This document shows, in pieces, positions 43,527-51,554 of a stretch of 51,670 bases of DNA. Source of the stretch: Vulcanisaeta sp. (lineage in GTDB: Archaea > Thermoproteota > Thermoprotei > Thermoproteales > Thermocladiaceae); the NCBI GenBank assembly GCA_023256215.1, contig JAGDXB010000113.1:1-51670 (forward strand), given 5' to 3'. A program made the position numbers and the translations under genes. How positions within the stretch are numbered: the stretch's first letter is position 1; each line of letters opens with the position of its first letter. The notes under the pieces were generated by a model. It saw only the letters and a program-made list of their open reading frames with translations, ran no database searches and was not told where the DNA came from.

Positions 43527-43709
43527 TTACTCAGCCTTGCCAATAGCCTTCCTAACAACCTTACCGCCAGGGCACTTAAAGAGTCCAATAATTACTCCAC
43601 GCCTACCTCTTGGGGCAAGCATCCACACCTTCACAGGCTTAAGTTTTACTGTTTGGCCATCGCACTCGACTTCGTACTCCTTCTCCATGTATTGAGATAG
43701 TTCTGCCAT
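43527..43709 (-). CDS. cren7: Cren7 chromatin protein
   Basis: A ~60-aa basic protein matching Cren7, the conserved crenarchaeal SH3-like DNA-binding protein that bends DNA. The core VKVWMLAPRGRRGVIIGLFK aligns with the family's VWALAPKGRKGVKIGLFK, including the intercalating hydrophobic loop. The frame opens at 43718, but the ATG at 43709 is ~28 nt from TTTATTAA (43733-43740) while 43718 would be only 19 nt away. I chose 43709, giving the usual length. Confidence 0.92.
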   Translation of the reverse strand: MAELSQYMEKEYEVECDGQTVKLKPVKVWMLAPRGRRGVIIGLFKCPGGKVVRKAIGKAE

Positions 43710-43955
43710 TGTTCCCATTAATTATTCTATCCTTAATAAATAATCATGACCGTAAATAATGCATGGATTGAAAAATAAAGGGCTCTTTCTACACGGGTAA
43801 TTACAATGGAAATACACATAATATATGAATACAATGAGGCAATAATAAGTAGTTTCCATGGTAATTGAATACTGCATTTTATTGTCAATTTCATAAATCA
43901 AGAACCAGAAGTATTATTAATCCAGCCAATAAATGAAAGACAAGAACCTAAATAG

Positions 43956-44018
43956 GTGATGAAGGGTCCCAAGCACTTAACGATGATGAATTGAAATGTA
44001 AAATAGTAAAATGGCTGA
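43956..44018 (+). ncRNA. Candidate C/D-box guide sRNA
   Basis: A C box GTGATGA (43956-43962), an internal C'-like ATGATGA (43983-43989) and a D box CTGA (44015-44018) span 63 nt, the usual size of archaeal C/D sRNAs. Possible terminal pairing is AAT (43951-43953) with ATT (44020-44022). A clear D' box is missing; CTTA before C' is the best candidate. Guide 1 would be AGGGTCCCAAGCACTT. In AT-rich DNA the boxes could arise by chance. Confidence 0.35.
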
Positions 44019-44060
44019 TAATTCATAATCTCGTCAATAGATGAACATGACGATACATGA

Positions 44061-44076
44061 TATTGATAAATCAATA
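44061..44076. repeat. Inverted repeat upstream of HEPN-MNT gene
   Basis: TATTGAT-AA-ATCAATA has perfect 7-nt arms with a 2-nt spacer, 75 nt before the HEPN-MNT ATG. It could be an operator, although AT-rich palindromes are common by chance. Confidence 0.4.
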
Positions 44077-44150
44077 GACGGTGTGAATATGAAGTGAGGT
44101 GGTGAATAAATATTTAATTTATTTTTAAGCTAATTACTGATTATAAGGAG

Positions 44151-44942
44151 ATGAAGATAATAAGCAGAATAGAAAGGCAAGCATTAATGATCGATGATTT
44201 AATCCGTGAGTTAAGGTATGAAAGGAGTTATGGGGAAATTGAACGTATTGTACAGTTACTCATACAGGCTCTCCTTGATCTAGGATTAATGGTAATATCG
44301 GGCTTAAATGCCAGGAGACCGTCAGGCTATTCTGAGGTTGGTTCTGTGCTTCATGAGCTTGGGATCATAGATAAGGAGGACGCGGATCTAATGAAGTCGT
44401 TGGCTGGTCTTTGTAATATGCTCGTGCATGAATATGCGGTAATCGATAGGGCTAGGATAATTGATTATTCAGGGACCATAAGTCAGGATATAATGAGGAT
44501 AACAAATAAAATCATTAGTAGAGTTAAGGGTAAGGGCATCAACGATCCTGTGGTGGATGTGGATGTACACAACGTGATCAGTAAATTAAGGCTTATACTT
44601 AATGGTAAGGTTAAGGCAGCATTTTTATTTGGTGGTCGTTCCAAAGGCTACGTATTAAGGGGCGATTACGATATCGGGGTTTTAATGGAACCAGGTTGCG
44701 ACCTATATAGGTTGGGTGCCCTGCAGGTTGACATCGCCAAGGCCCTTAATGTTGATGAAGAATTAATTAACCTGGTCTGTATTAATGATTCGCCCCCTGC
44801 CTTGGTGCTTGAGATCCTCGATGGCATACCTGTACTCGATGTCGATGATTATTTAGTATTTACATTGAGGTTCAGAGCCCTTAAGGAATTGCTTGATTTA
44901 AATGAGGATATTCGTATCGTTAATAGGATGCTCGTTGGGTAA
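44151..44942 (+). CDS. Single-chain HEPN-MNT protein (HepT-MntA fusion)
   Basis: Residues 1-~125 of this 263-aa protein are HEPN (HepT-like); the RX4HxY motif region reads GLCNMLVHEY with Cys88 where Arg is expected and His93 and Tyr95 kept. Residues ~140-250 are a minimal nucleotidyltransferase: AAFLFGGRSKGYVLRGDYDI, with the G-[GS] loop as GG (161-162) and Asp172/Asp174 as the metal pair. In HepT-MntA systems the MNT protein AMPylates the HEPN RNase to silence it; here both are on one chain with a weakened RNase motif. The start is decided by AAGGAG-ATG. Confidence 0.82.
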   Translation: MKIISRIERQALMIDDLIRELRYERSYGEIERIVQLLIQALLDLGLMVISGLNARRPSGYSEVGSVLHELGIIDKEDADLMKSLAGLCNMLVHEYAVIDRARIIDYSGTISQDIMRITNKIISRVKGKGINDPVVDVDVHNVISKLRLILNGKVKAAFLFGGRSKGYVLRGDYDIGVLMEPGCDLYRLGALQVDIAKALNVDEELINLVCINDSPPALVLEILDGIPVLDVDDYLVFTLRFRALKELLDLNEDIRIVNRMLVG

Positions 44943-44976
44943 TTACTTATAAAATTGCTTAAGGACGCAACTAGTA

Positions 44977-45972
44977 ATGACCATTAGGGTTGTCATCTAC
45001 GGTGTCGGCCCAATAGGGCAATTAATAGCTAGGGTGGCTCTTGAGAGGGGTTTTGATGTGGTTGGTGCTGTGGATATTGATCCGCAGAAGGTTGGTAAGG
45101 ATCTGGGTGAGGTTATAGGGCTTGACAAGGCCATTGGTATTAAGGTAGAGAGTGACGCCGATAAGGTCCTTAGAGAGGCCGATCCAGACGTTGTTCTTCA
45201 CTCCACGGGTAGTTTTCTCGATAAGGTTTATCCGCAGATAATGAAGGCTATTAGGGTTGGTGCTGATGTAATATCCACATGCGAAACATTGGCATGGCCT
45301 TGGTACAGGTATCCAGATCTTGCGGAGTTGATTGATAATTATGCGAGGAATTACGGCTCAACGGTCCTCGGCGCTGGTGTTAACCCGGGCTTCGTATTCG
45401 ATGCATTACCAGCGGCTCTCTCGGTAACCCTCACTAAGTTGGATAAAATTAGTGTTGTTAGATCATTGGATGCATCCAAAAGGAGGTACTCATTCCAGAA
45501 GAAGATTGGTCTTGGAATGACCATTAACCAATTCAGGGAGGCTCTGGCTAAGGGTGAGATAACGGCCCATGTGGGCTTTGCAGAGTCTGTTCTACTTATG
45601 GCCAATATGATGGGAATAAGGTTGGATAGGGTTGAGGAGGGGCAAGACGCAATAATTGCAGATAGGCACTACGAAACCCAGTACTTCAAAATCGAGGAGG
45701 GTCAGGTAAGAGGTGTGGTTGGTCATGGGAGTGGCTTTGTGGGTAATAGGGAGGTGATCAGGGTTGAGCTTAGGGCCTGTGTGGCTTGCGAGGATTATGA
45801 GGAAATTAGGCTTGAGGGTGATCCGTCAATGCTCTGGAGAAGTACGGGGACACCCGGTGACCCGGCTACGGCCGCGGTGATAGTGAACCTAGCGCCAAGA
45901 ATACTCAATGTGAGACCTGGCCTAGTAACGCTTAAGGACCTAGTGAACTACGCATTTACTGGGCAGACCTAA
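44977..45972 (+). CDS. DapB-like NAD(P)-dependent dehydrogenase (2,4-diaminopentanoate dehydrogenase family)
   Basis: This 331-aa protein has an N-terminal Rossmann fold (IRVVIYGVGPIGQLIARVAL), DPDVVLHSTGSFLDK, and GAGVNPGFVFDALP, a signature of the DapB-like/2,4-diaminopentanoate dehydrogenase group. It is not classical dihydrodipicolinate reductase: the C-terminal domain is larger. It likely acts on an amino-acid-derived substrate. The TATA-like TTATAAAATTG (44948-44958) ~25 nt before the ATG gives it its own promoter, so it is not simply in the HEPN-MNT operon. Confidence 0.85.
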   Translation: MTIRVVIYGVGPIGQLIARVALERGFDVVGAVDIDPQKVGKDLGEVIGLDKAIGIKVESDADKVLREADPDVVLHSTGSFLDKVYPQIMKAIRVGADVISTCETLAWPWYRYPDLAELIDNYARNYGSTVLGAGVNPGFVFDALPAALSVTLTKLDKISVVRSLDASKRRYSFQKKIGLGMTINQFREALAKGEITAHVGFAESVLLMANMMGIRLDRVEEGQDAIIADRHYETQYFKIEEGQVRGVVGHGSGFVGNREVIRVELRACVACEDYEEIRLEGDPSMLWRSTGTPGDPATAAVIVNLAPRILNVRPGLVTLKDLVNYAFTGQT

Positions 45973-45973
45973 T

Positions 45974-46876
45974 TCAATAACTGATCCTCATAATCCTATT
46001 GATAATCTGCGCAATGGACCTGGCGTCACCAATTCTTTTAACGCCCTGTAGTACCGATGGTGCGTACCACCTATTCGCCAAAGTCCTGTTGAGTAATCCA
46101 AAGGCCCAGGCAATGATAGGTAATTTGTATGGTAATACCAATGAGCCTCTAATCGCCATACTCATGACGTTTAACGCAAATTCCAAGGCATGCATGCACC
46201 TAAGCTTCTTGCACAGCTCCATGGCATCCTCATTCAACCAGCTCAGTATGGTCACGGCATCATTAAGGGTCAAAATACCCTCCTTATAGATGGCGTGGAG
46301 TATGGTTAAAACAACCTCACCATTCCTATCCACGGCATCCACCTCAACACCATGATACCTACTAACCACCCTAAGCCTAAGGAAATCCTCACCCCTGGCA
46401 TAGACCAGGTTAGCCGCTGATGGATGAATGTATAAATCGACATTTATCCCATCCTTAACCAGGGTTATTGTGTATGGCTCATAAAGCAAAACCCTATACC
46501 CAAGCTTAACCAATCTAGATGCTGCAAGCAGTACCTGATCCCTCCTAACAAGCACGTCAACGTCAGCAGGCACGTAGGTTACAGGCTTAATTAACTTAAT
46601 GAAGGCGTGATCAAAGCCTCTCAATGCATCCTCAACCTCAGCCACAATACCAATAATCCTCCTTAATCCATCCTCCTGCTCACGCCTTAACTCGCCCTCA
46701 TAACCAGCAGCCCTAAGTACGTGAAGCAAAACCTTATTCAATCTAGCTAACCGAATCAACTCATCATCAATTTCAGAGATCCCATTACCAAAAACAACAT
46801 TAACGAGTCTCCTAAAGATAAGCGAATCATTATGGCCAGTCACTAGATCATTAATACCGCGGCGATATTTAAGCAA
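45974..46876 (-). CDS. Nucleotidyltransferase-like protein
   Basis: This 300-aa protein resembles uncharacterised nucleotidyltransferase-fold proteins: AFIKLIKPVTYVPADVDVLV carries an Asp-x-Asp pair (ADVDVL), followed by INVDLYIHPSAANLVY, which could supply the third Asp. The frame opens with TTG at 46876; an in-frame GTG at 46840 is also possible. Substrate and partner are unknown. It ends 1 nt from the DapB-like stop (convergent). It lies in a stretch with two other MNT-fold genes. Confidence 0.65.
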   Translation of the reverse strand: MLKYRRGINDLVTGHNDSLIFRRLVNVVFGNGISEIDDELIRLARLNKVLLHVLRAAGYEGELRREQEDGLRRIIGIVAEVEDALRGFDHAFIKLIKPVTYVPADVDVLVRRDQVLLAASRLVKLGYRVLLYEPYTITLVKDGINVDLYIHPSAANLVYARGEDFLRLRVVSRYHGVEVDAVDRNGEVVLTILHAIYKEGILTLNDAVTILSWLNEDAMELCKKLRCMHALEFALNVMSMAIRGSLVLPYKLPIIAWAFGLLNRTLANRWYAPSVLQGVKRIGDARSIAQIINRIMRISY

Positions 46877-46972
46877 GACTCATAACGCTGACCGTAGAAT
46901 AACAGAATGAGCGAGCCAAATAATTGAGTAATTATTTAATTATTAGTACATTATAATTATATAATTATTGGT

Positions 46973-47635
46973 ATGGATACACCGAGAGACCTGAGGAGGG
47001 AGTTCCTGGAGAGGGTACGTAAGAACCTGGAACAACTCAATAATGCAATCCTTAATCATCCACTAATTAAGGATGCTGAGGAAGGTAAACTACCAATAAA
47101 TGTGATTAAGGCATTCATCACTAATCAATGGTATATAGTCAACCATGACCTGAGATCACTAGCCATGGCGTTAGGTAGAACAAGGACTATAGAAGAGCTT
47201 GAGTTCTTCAAAATGCTGCTGGATGGAGACTACAATGCGCTCCACGAACTAATGAAGCTAATGAAGGAGTTAAATATTGAGCCTAAAGACCCGTTAATGC
47301 TCGAGATAATACCAGAGGCGGTGCAATACACTCATTATCTAGCCTGGCTAGCCAACTATGCAAGTCCTCAGGAATTTGCCTTAGCCATAATCGTAAACAT
47401 GCCCGTATGGGGACAAAACGTTGTTAGGCTGGGCAATTCATTACGTAATAAATACGGAATCAGGGAAATAGGGTTTTTCGAGGTCTTTAAAGGGCCCTTT
47501 AACGAGCTAGAGGATAGGGCCCTAAGTCTCGCCAGAAATATTGATAATGCATCCCTCGTTAGGGCTATGAACATGGCCTATACAATACAGATCTACGAGA
47601 AAGCCTTTTGGGATGCCATATACTCTGTGCGTTAA
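46973..47635 (+). CDS. TenA/PqqC (heme-oxygenase-like) superfamily protein, Cys-less
   Basis: This 220-aa all-helical protein is like PqqC/CADD/HDO-type proteins (NHPLIKDAEEGKLP, FITNQWYIVNHDLRSLAMAL, MLLDGDYNALHELMKLM). It has no Cys, so the TenA nucleophile is absent. The Glu/Asp-x6-His ligand pair (Asp84, His91) may be present, but the later H..D...H ligand motif reads GFFEVFKGPFNELEDRA, with Phe, Asn and Asp in the usual His/Asp/His places. It may be a non-catalytic or differently coordinated member. Function unknown. Confidence 0.75.
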   Translation: MDTPRDLRREFLERVRKNLEQLNNAILNHPLIKDAEEGKLPINVIKAFITNQWYIVNHDLRSLAMALGRTRTIEELEFFKMLLDGDYNALHELMKLMKELNIEPKDPLMLEIIPEAVQYTHYLAWLANYASPQEFALAIIVNMPVWGQNVVRLGNSLRNKYGIREIGFFEVFKGPFNELEDRALSLARNIDNASLVRAMNMAYTIQIYEKAFWDAIYSVR

Positions 47636-47785
47636 TCTTTATCAAGAGTAAAATATATACATAATCATTAAAATCTTTATTGTTTATATAATTGGTCCCA
47701 AGCTAAGAAATATTAACGTCAAGCCACTATAGAAAAAGATGTTCTAAAGCTAAAACCTTAAAAATGAGACAAAGTACATTAATGC

Positions 47786-48178
47786 GTGGGTACAGAACCA
47801 ATAACTCTCATAAATAATGCCCGGAAAGATCTTCAAATGGTCACGAAACTCCTAAATGAGTATGAACGGAGTAGGGACGTGGGAGTACTTACATCAATCG
47901 CAAAACTTGGGTTGCTTATCTTTGATAACGCAACAAAGGCGTTATTAGACGCCAGGGAGATTAGGGTTAAGGATTGGGGCTATGTTATGGAGGTTATTAG
48001 GTACTTCGTTCCGAATAATGTGGTTAGTGAGGACTTAAGGGATTACTTCGTAAAGTGCTCTTCGCAGGACAATGGTTGCGATCATGATGAAGTTTCAGCG
48101 AGAGTCAATGAGTTAAGTAGGTTTGTTGATTACATAAGCACCGTAGTAACGCATAGAATACCATACAGGGGACTCTAA
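47786..48178 (+). CDS. Hypothetical helical protein (HEPN-like?)
   Basis: This 130-aa protein is predicted all-helical (TLINNARKDLQMVTKLLNEY; LGLLIFDNATKALLDAREI). The pattern of a helix with A/L spacing ending in KALL resembles HEPN-fold helices, but no RX4HxY motif is present; the only His near the end is VVTHRIPYRG. The start is GTG; an overlapping ATG at 47782 is in another frame. It overlaps the convergent membrane protein by 4 nt (CTAA). Function unknown. Confidence 0.55.
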   Translation: MGTEPITLINNARKDLQMVTKLLNEYERSRDVGVLTSIAKLGLLIFDNATKALLDAREIRVKDWGYVMEVIRYFVPNNVVSEDLRDYFVKCSSQDNGCDHDEVSARVNELSRFVDYISTVVTHRIPYRGL

Positions 48179-48537
48179 CCTTTAATACCATACTTATCAA
48201 GTAACCCCTTAACTAAGCTCTCTAGCTCATTCTTCCTCACAATACTATTCTCCATCTCACTAATCCTCCTCTCAACCTCACTAATCCTAGCCCTAATGGC
48301 ATCAAGATCACCGCAAGAACCGAGGGATAGGGTAGGTGCTAAGAATAACCTCAATAATACTGTGGGTATCGCCAGAGGAACCACGGTAATAAGCATTAGA
48401 AGTCTAAGGAGGGTATCCGGCCTATTTGCTAAGGCCCTTATTAATACATTTGGATCTGTTAGTAGTATGTCGTTTAACGCATCAATTAGAAGCTCGGGAT
48501 TCTCCCTAATCCTCCTTCTAACATCCTCAGTATCCAT
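48175..48537 (-). CDS. Small membrane protein with C-terminal coiled coil
   Basis: A ~120-aa protein with a charged N-terminal helix (MDTEDVRRRIRENPELLIDA), two short hydrophobic segments (LLRLLMLITVVPLAIPTVLL and RLFLAPTLSLG) and a heptad-like C-terminal coil (ISEVERRISEMENSIVRKNE). The frame opens at a TTG (48561), but the ATG at 48537 is ~30 nt from a TATA-like TTATTAATTGG, so I prefer it. It lies downstream of the thermopsin-like gene on the same strand. Function unknown. Confidence 0.6.
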   Translation of the reverse strand: MDTEDVRRRIRENPELLIDALNDILLTDPNVLIRALANRPDTLLRLLMLITVVPLAIPTVLLRLFLAPTLSLGSCGDLDAIRARISEVERRISEMENSIVRKNELESLVKGLLDKYGIKG

Positions 48538-48577
48538 ACACTCAATCAATAACTCGGCCAATTAATAATTCAATCGT

Positions 48578-49771
48578 TTATTGATTAGAAACAAACTCCT
48601 GATAATTATTACGGCCAACAACCAACTCCACACTGGACGGTCCAATAAATAGTGAGTATACGTTGGTGGCGAATTCGCCAGTGCTAACGCCAAAACTATA
48701 GGTTACTGGATACGGAGCCCAATTAGTACCATTCCAGTAATAAAGCGCCAGGTAGGCATTTAGGTCCTTAAAAGTCACGCCACCGCCATTACCTGGCCCG
48801 CCAACCACGAATTCCGTATCCATGGGCCAACCATAGGGTCCCTGGGCTGGGCTCGTTATTATGTAGGCCGTGGCGTTCGGTATCGGTATTAACTCATGTG
48901 CAAACCAATGAATTGTAGGTCTGAATGTCTCATTACCAAGCCTAAGAAGTACATAGCCATAGTTAATCACCACACCATAACCCGTGGAATTCACAGAAAT
49001 GATTAAGGCACCACTCATTGGAGCCTCAAAACAACCAATCACGCACCTACCACCTTCATAGATAAGGTTTTGCGAGGAACCCACGTAGTTAGTGACGTCC
49101 ATCTCACCCTGAAACCAATACTGACCACCCATAACCACGAGGGCATCCTGAACCCAATGAATCTCCTCACCACCACCGTACCCAATAACCACATAGGCAT
49201 TTAACTGAAGGGAGAAGCCGGGCGCTGCTGCGCCCGTGGAATTCTCAACAACGGCATTCGTTATATTGAAAATGCCGAGTATTGCGTTAGTCGTAATATT
49301 ACTGAGGTGAGGACCATAATAAGCGGCCACGCCCATGGCCGTATAATTCAAAACCCTATAAGCAATGTCAGTATTGCCGCAGACAACAAGGTCATAATTA
49401 CCAGGACTCAATGTGTTAATTACATAAATACCAGGTCTGGACTCAAACCACTCATAATTCGTAGGAGCAAGCGGACCACCGCCCCAACTATTAAATTGCG
49501 TACTATTCATTAAGTAGACCATCGAGCCGTTGGGTATGTCCAGAAACACGGATTCGCCACTACCTAGTGATAACCCTATGGAGCCCCAGATAGAACAGGG
49601 TGGCTGTGTTAGGTTCTGCACCTTATTTATGACAGACGTAGCATTAAAACTAAAGTAGGCAGTGGCATTTCGTATCAAGGACTCAATAAACCCATTAAAC
49701 GCAGGATTAACAATAAGTAACAAAACCACCAAGGCAATAACTAACACAGCAAGAACCTCGCCAAACCTCAT
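48578..49771 (-). CDS. Thermopsin-like (peptidase family A5) secreted/anchored protein
   Basis: A ~397-aa protein with an N-terminal signal/anchor (FGEVLAVLVIALVVLLLIV). An extracellular beta-rich region resembles thermopsin: YYGPHLSNITTNAILGIFN, SLQLNAYVVIGYGGGEEIHW with VQDALVV, and YWFQGEMDVTNYVG. Many Asn-x-Ser/Thr sites fit an N-glycosylated surface protein. Thermopsins are acid proteases of the archaeal envelope. I cannot assign catalytic residues with certainty. The ATG at 49771 is ~28 nt from a TATA-like element (49794-49804), better than the GTG at 49786. Confidence 0.75.
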   Translation of the reverse strand: MRFGEVLAVLVIALVVLLLIVNPAFNGFIESLIRNATAYFSFNATSVINKVQNLTQPPCSIWGSIGLSLGSGESVFLDIPNGSMVYLMNSTQFNSWGGGPLAPTNYEWFESRPGIYVINTLSPGNYDLVVCGNTDIAYRVLNYTAMGVAAYYGPHLSNITTNAILGIFNITNAVVENSTGAAAPGFSLQLNAYVVIGYGGGEEIHWVQDALVVMGGQYWFQGEMDVTNYVGSSQNLIYEGGRCVIGCFEAPMSGALIISVNSTGYGVVINYGYVLLRLGNETFRPTIHWFAHELIPIPNATAYIITSPAQGPYGWPMDTEFVVGGPGNGGGVTFKDLNAYLALYYWNGTNWAPYPVTYSFGVSTGEFATNVYSLFIGPSSVELVVGRNNYQEFVSNQ

Positions 49772-49908
49772 TACGAAAACGAACACCTAAGGGAGTAATA
49801 AAGCAAACTCTCAGCGTCTCATTTATTACTTACAATAAATGAAACAAAAATATTAAAATAAAAATAAAATCAAATTTAAATGGGTCCTAAATTAAATTGA
49901 TCATTAGT

Positions 49909-50586
49909 ATGGTGGAGTTCAGGATAATGGGTAGTGACATACAGCATCTATATGTGGAGTTGGGGCATGGTGAGAGGATATATGCTGAGGGTGGTCACCT
50001 AGTTTGGAAGTCCTCAAGCGTTAATATAAAGGCCACAACTGGCGGTGGCTTACTGGCTGGATTAAAGAGGGCACTCACCGGAGCAGGCTTTTTCGTACTG
50101 GAGCTCGAGGGGCCGGGGAACGTTGATATCGCCGGTTTTGCCCCCGGCAAGATTGTTGAGATTGACCTGAATGGTAATGGGGTAATGGTTGAGCACAGGG
50201 CCTTCCTAGCCATGGAATCAACAGTAAACTATGACGTTAAACTCGTCGGCCTGGGCTTCGGATGGTTGGGAGGTGAGGGCCTTCTAATGGCTAGATTAAC
50301 TGGTTATGGCAGGGTATTCCTACACGCCATTGGTGACGCCCTAATGCTTGAGCTTAGGCCTGGGGAGAGTGTCGATGTTGAGGCAGGCCACGTACTGGCC
50401 TTTGACGAGGGTATGAGGGTTGGCATTAAGCGTGTTGGTGGCCTGAGGACCATGCTCTTCGGCGAGGAAGGATTATGGTTTGCGCATGTAGAAGGCCCTG
50501 GCAGGGTCTGGCTCAGGACTTTGAGCCGTCAGCAGATGATAATGGGCCTCATGCCAGAACTCGCTCAAGTCGCCAGATCTGCATAG
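49909..50586 (+). CDS. AIM24/TIGR00266-family protein
   Basis: A ~225-aa beta-rich protein with the family pattern: EFRIMGSDIQHLYVELGHGE with YAEGGHLVW, then internal repeats (LEGPGNVDIAGFAPGKIVEI; LTGYGRVFLHAIGDALMLEL; VEGPGRVWLRTLSR). These are trimeric double-barrel proteins related to mitochondrial AIM24; their role is unclear. The frame opens with a TTG at 49897, but the ATG at 49909 is ~30 nt from TTTAAATGG (49875-49883). Before it, 49772-49908 is AT-rich promoter DNA. Confidence 0.85.
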   Translation: MVEFRIMGSDIQHLYVELGHGERIYAEGGHLVWKSSSVNIKATTGGGLLAGLKRALTGAGFFVLELEGPGNVDIAGFAPGKIVEIDLNGNGVMVEHRAFLAMESTVNYDVKLVGLGFGWLGGEGLLMARLTGYGRVFLHAIGDALMLELRPGESVDVEAGHVLAFDEGMRVGIKRVGGLRTMLFGEEGLWFAHVEGPGRVWLRTLSRQQMIMGLMPELAQVARSA

Positions 50587-50736
50587 TTAATAAGGGCATT
50601 GGGCCAGGTTAAAAATTCCATGGGTGCCTCAATTACACAGTCTGCTTAATATGTATAAGCTTGGTGATTTGACGAGGTAGTTTATTGATACAGTGATTAC
50701 GGGTGGCTCGGTTTAGCAATATATTAATTTACCGGC

Positions 50737-51135
50737 ATGAATATAGTCAATACTGAGGAAATGCGGGACTTAAGCCTATTTCCCTGGCAGGAGTTCAATA
50801 TTGAATTCGCAGTACTCTTTGGGTCCAGGGCTAATGGGAGGGCTGTTAAGGGTGATTGGGACATAGCCGTTTGGTTCAACGACATCAATGACTACGCGGA
50901 CCTACTGGCGTCATTGGCCAGGTTCCTTGGTGTTAGGGAGGAATTGATAGACCTCGTACCACTCAATTATAGGCTGCCCTGCCAATTAATAATCGAGATA
51001 CTCCGCCACAAACCAATATACGTAAGGGACATCGAGAAATACCTAGAGATCAGGTTCAGGCTTCAAAACCCGTGCATCGACTTCTTCATAAGCATGAAAA
51101 AGCTGGGCCTCGGCGAGGCGCCATGGCCATTATAG
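50737..51135 (+). CDS. mntA: MNT-domain nucleotidyltransferase antitoxin (MntA-like)
   Basis: This 132-aa minimal nucleotidyltransferase has a canonical active site: FAVLFGSRANGRAVKGDWDI with GS (29-30) and Asp40/Asp42. In MntA-HepT systems it AMPylates the tyrosine of the HEPN toxin motif and so neutralises it. It overlaps the HEPN gene by 13 nt, so the two are coupled. The 150-nt gap before it (50587-50736) has no gene. Confidence 0.87.
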   Translation: MNIVNTEEMRDLSLFPWQEFNIEFAVLFGSRANGRAVKGDWDIAVWFNDINDYADLLASLARFLGVREELIDLVPLNYRLPCQLIIEILRHKPIYVRDIEKYLEIRFRLQNPCIDFFISMKKLGLGEAPWPL

Positions 51136-51524
51136 GCAGGTTATTGAGGATCATCGAGGAACGAGAGGCGCTACTCAATAGGTACTCACCCGACGAGCTA
51201 GGCGATGTTAAGGCGTATTACTCCGCCGTATACCTACTCCAGACACAGGCCCAAGCCCTCATTGACCTAGCCCAGAGGGTGGCTACTCTCATGGGAATGG
51301 AGGTCAGCGGTTACGTGGACGCAGGCGAGAAGTTGAGCATGCTCGGCGTGATTAGCCCCGAGGACTTAAGGCTTTATAAGTCGGTAGTGACCTTCAGGAA
51401 TATCGTTGTCCATCAATACGCAGTGGTCGACCTCGAGATAATCAGGAGAATAATCGCAAACAGGGAGTACAGGAAGGTCACGGAGCTCGCCAGGAAGATT
51501 GCCAGTAGGGTGAACGACCCATAA
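51123..51524 (+). CDS. hepT: HEPN-domain RNase toxin (HepT-like)
   Basis: This 133-aa HEPN protein has an intact RX4HxY motif, TFRNIVVHQY (Arg92, His97, Tyr99), the RNase active site and the Tyr that MntA modifies. An upstream ATG at 51072 would overlap the MNT gene by 64 nt; the ATG at 51123 gives family length and a 13-nt overlap, so I chose it. Compared with the fused protein at 44151, this pair has both active sites intact. The helical sequence is like the fusion's N-terminal half. Confidence 0.88.
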   Translation: MAIIGRLLRIIEEREALLNRYSPDELGDVKAYYSAVYLLQTQAQALIDLAQRVATLMGMEVSGYVDAGEKLSMLGVISPEDLRLYKSVVTFRNIVVHQYAVVDLEIIRRIIANREYRKVTELARKIASRVNDP

Positions 51525-51554
51525 AATTATTAAGCAGAAAGCCGACTAAAGCAC

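Larger units (their letters stand above)
43719..44150. other. 432-nt gene-free AT-rich region
   Basis: The longest gene-free stretch of the window. No open frame above ~20 codons is convincing. It holds the cren7 TATA box, a candidate C/D-box sRNA (43956-44018), an inverted repeat (44061-44076) and, at 44111-44130, TATA-like sequence upstream of the fused HEPN-MNT gene, whose ATG directly follows AAGGAG. Confidence 0.6.

Noticed and set aside
43807-43869. A 20-codon frame in the gap upstream of the HEPN-MNT gene
   Set aside because: Too short, without a promoter at suitable distance or recognisable sequence.
47691-47702. GGTCCCAAGC occurring here and in the candidate sRNA near 43965
   Set aside because: A 10-nt match between two gaps can occur by chance at this window size, and no C/D boxes flank the second copy.
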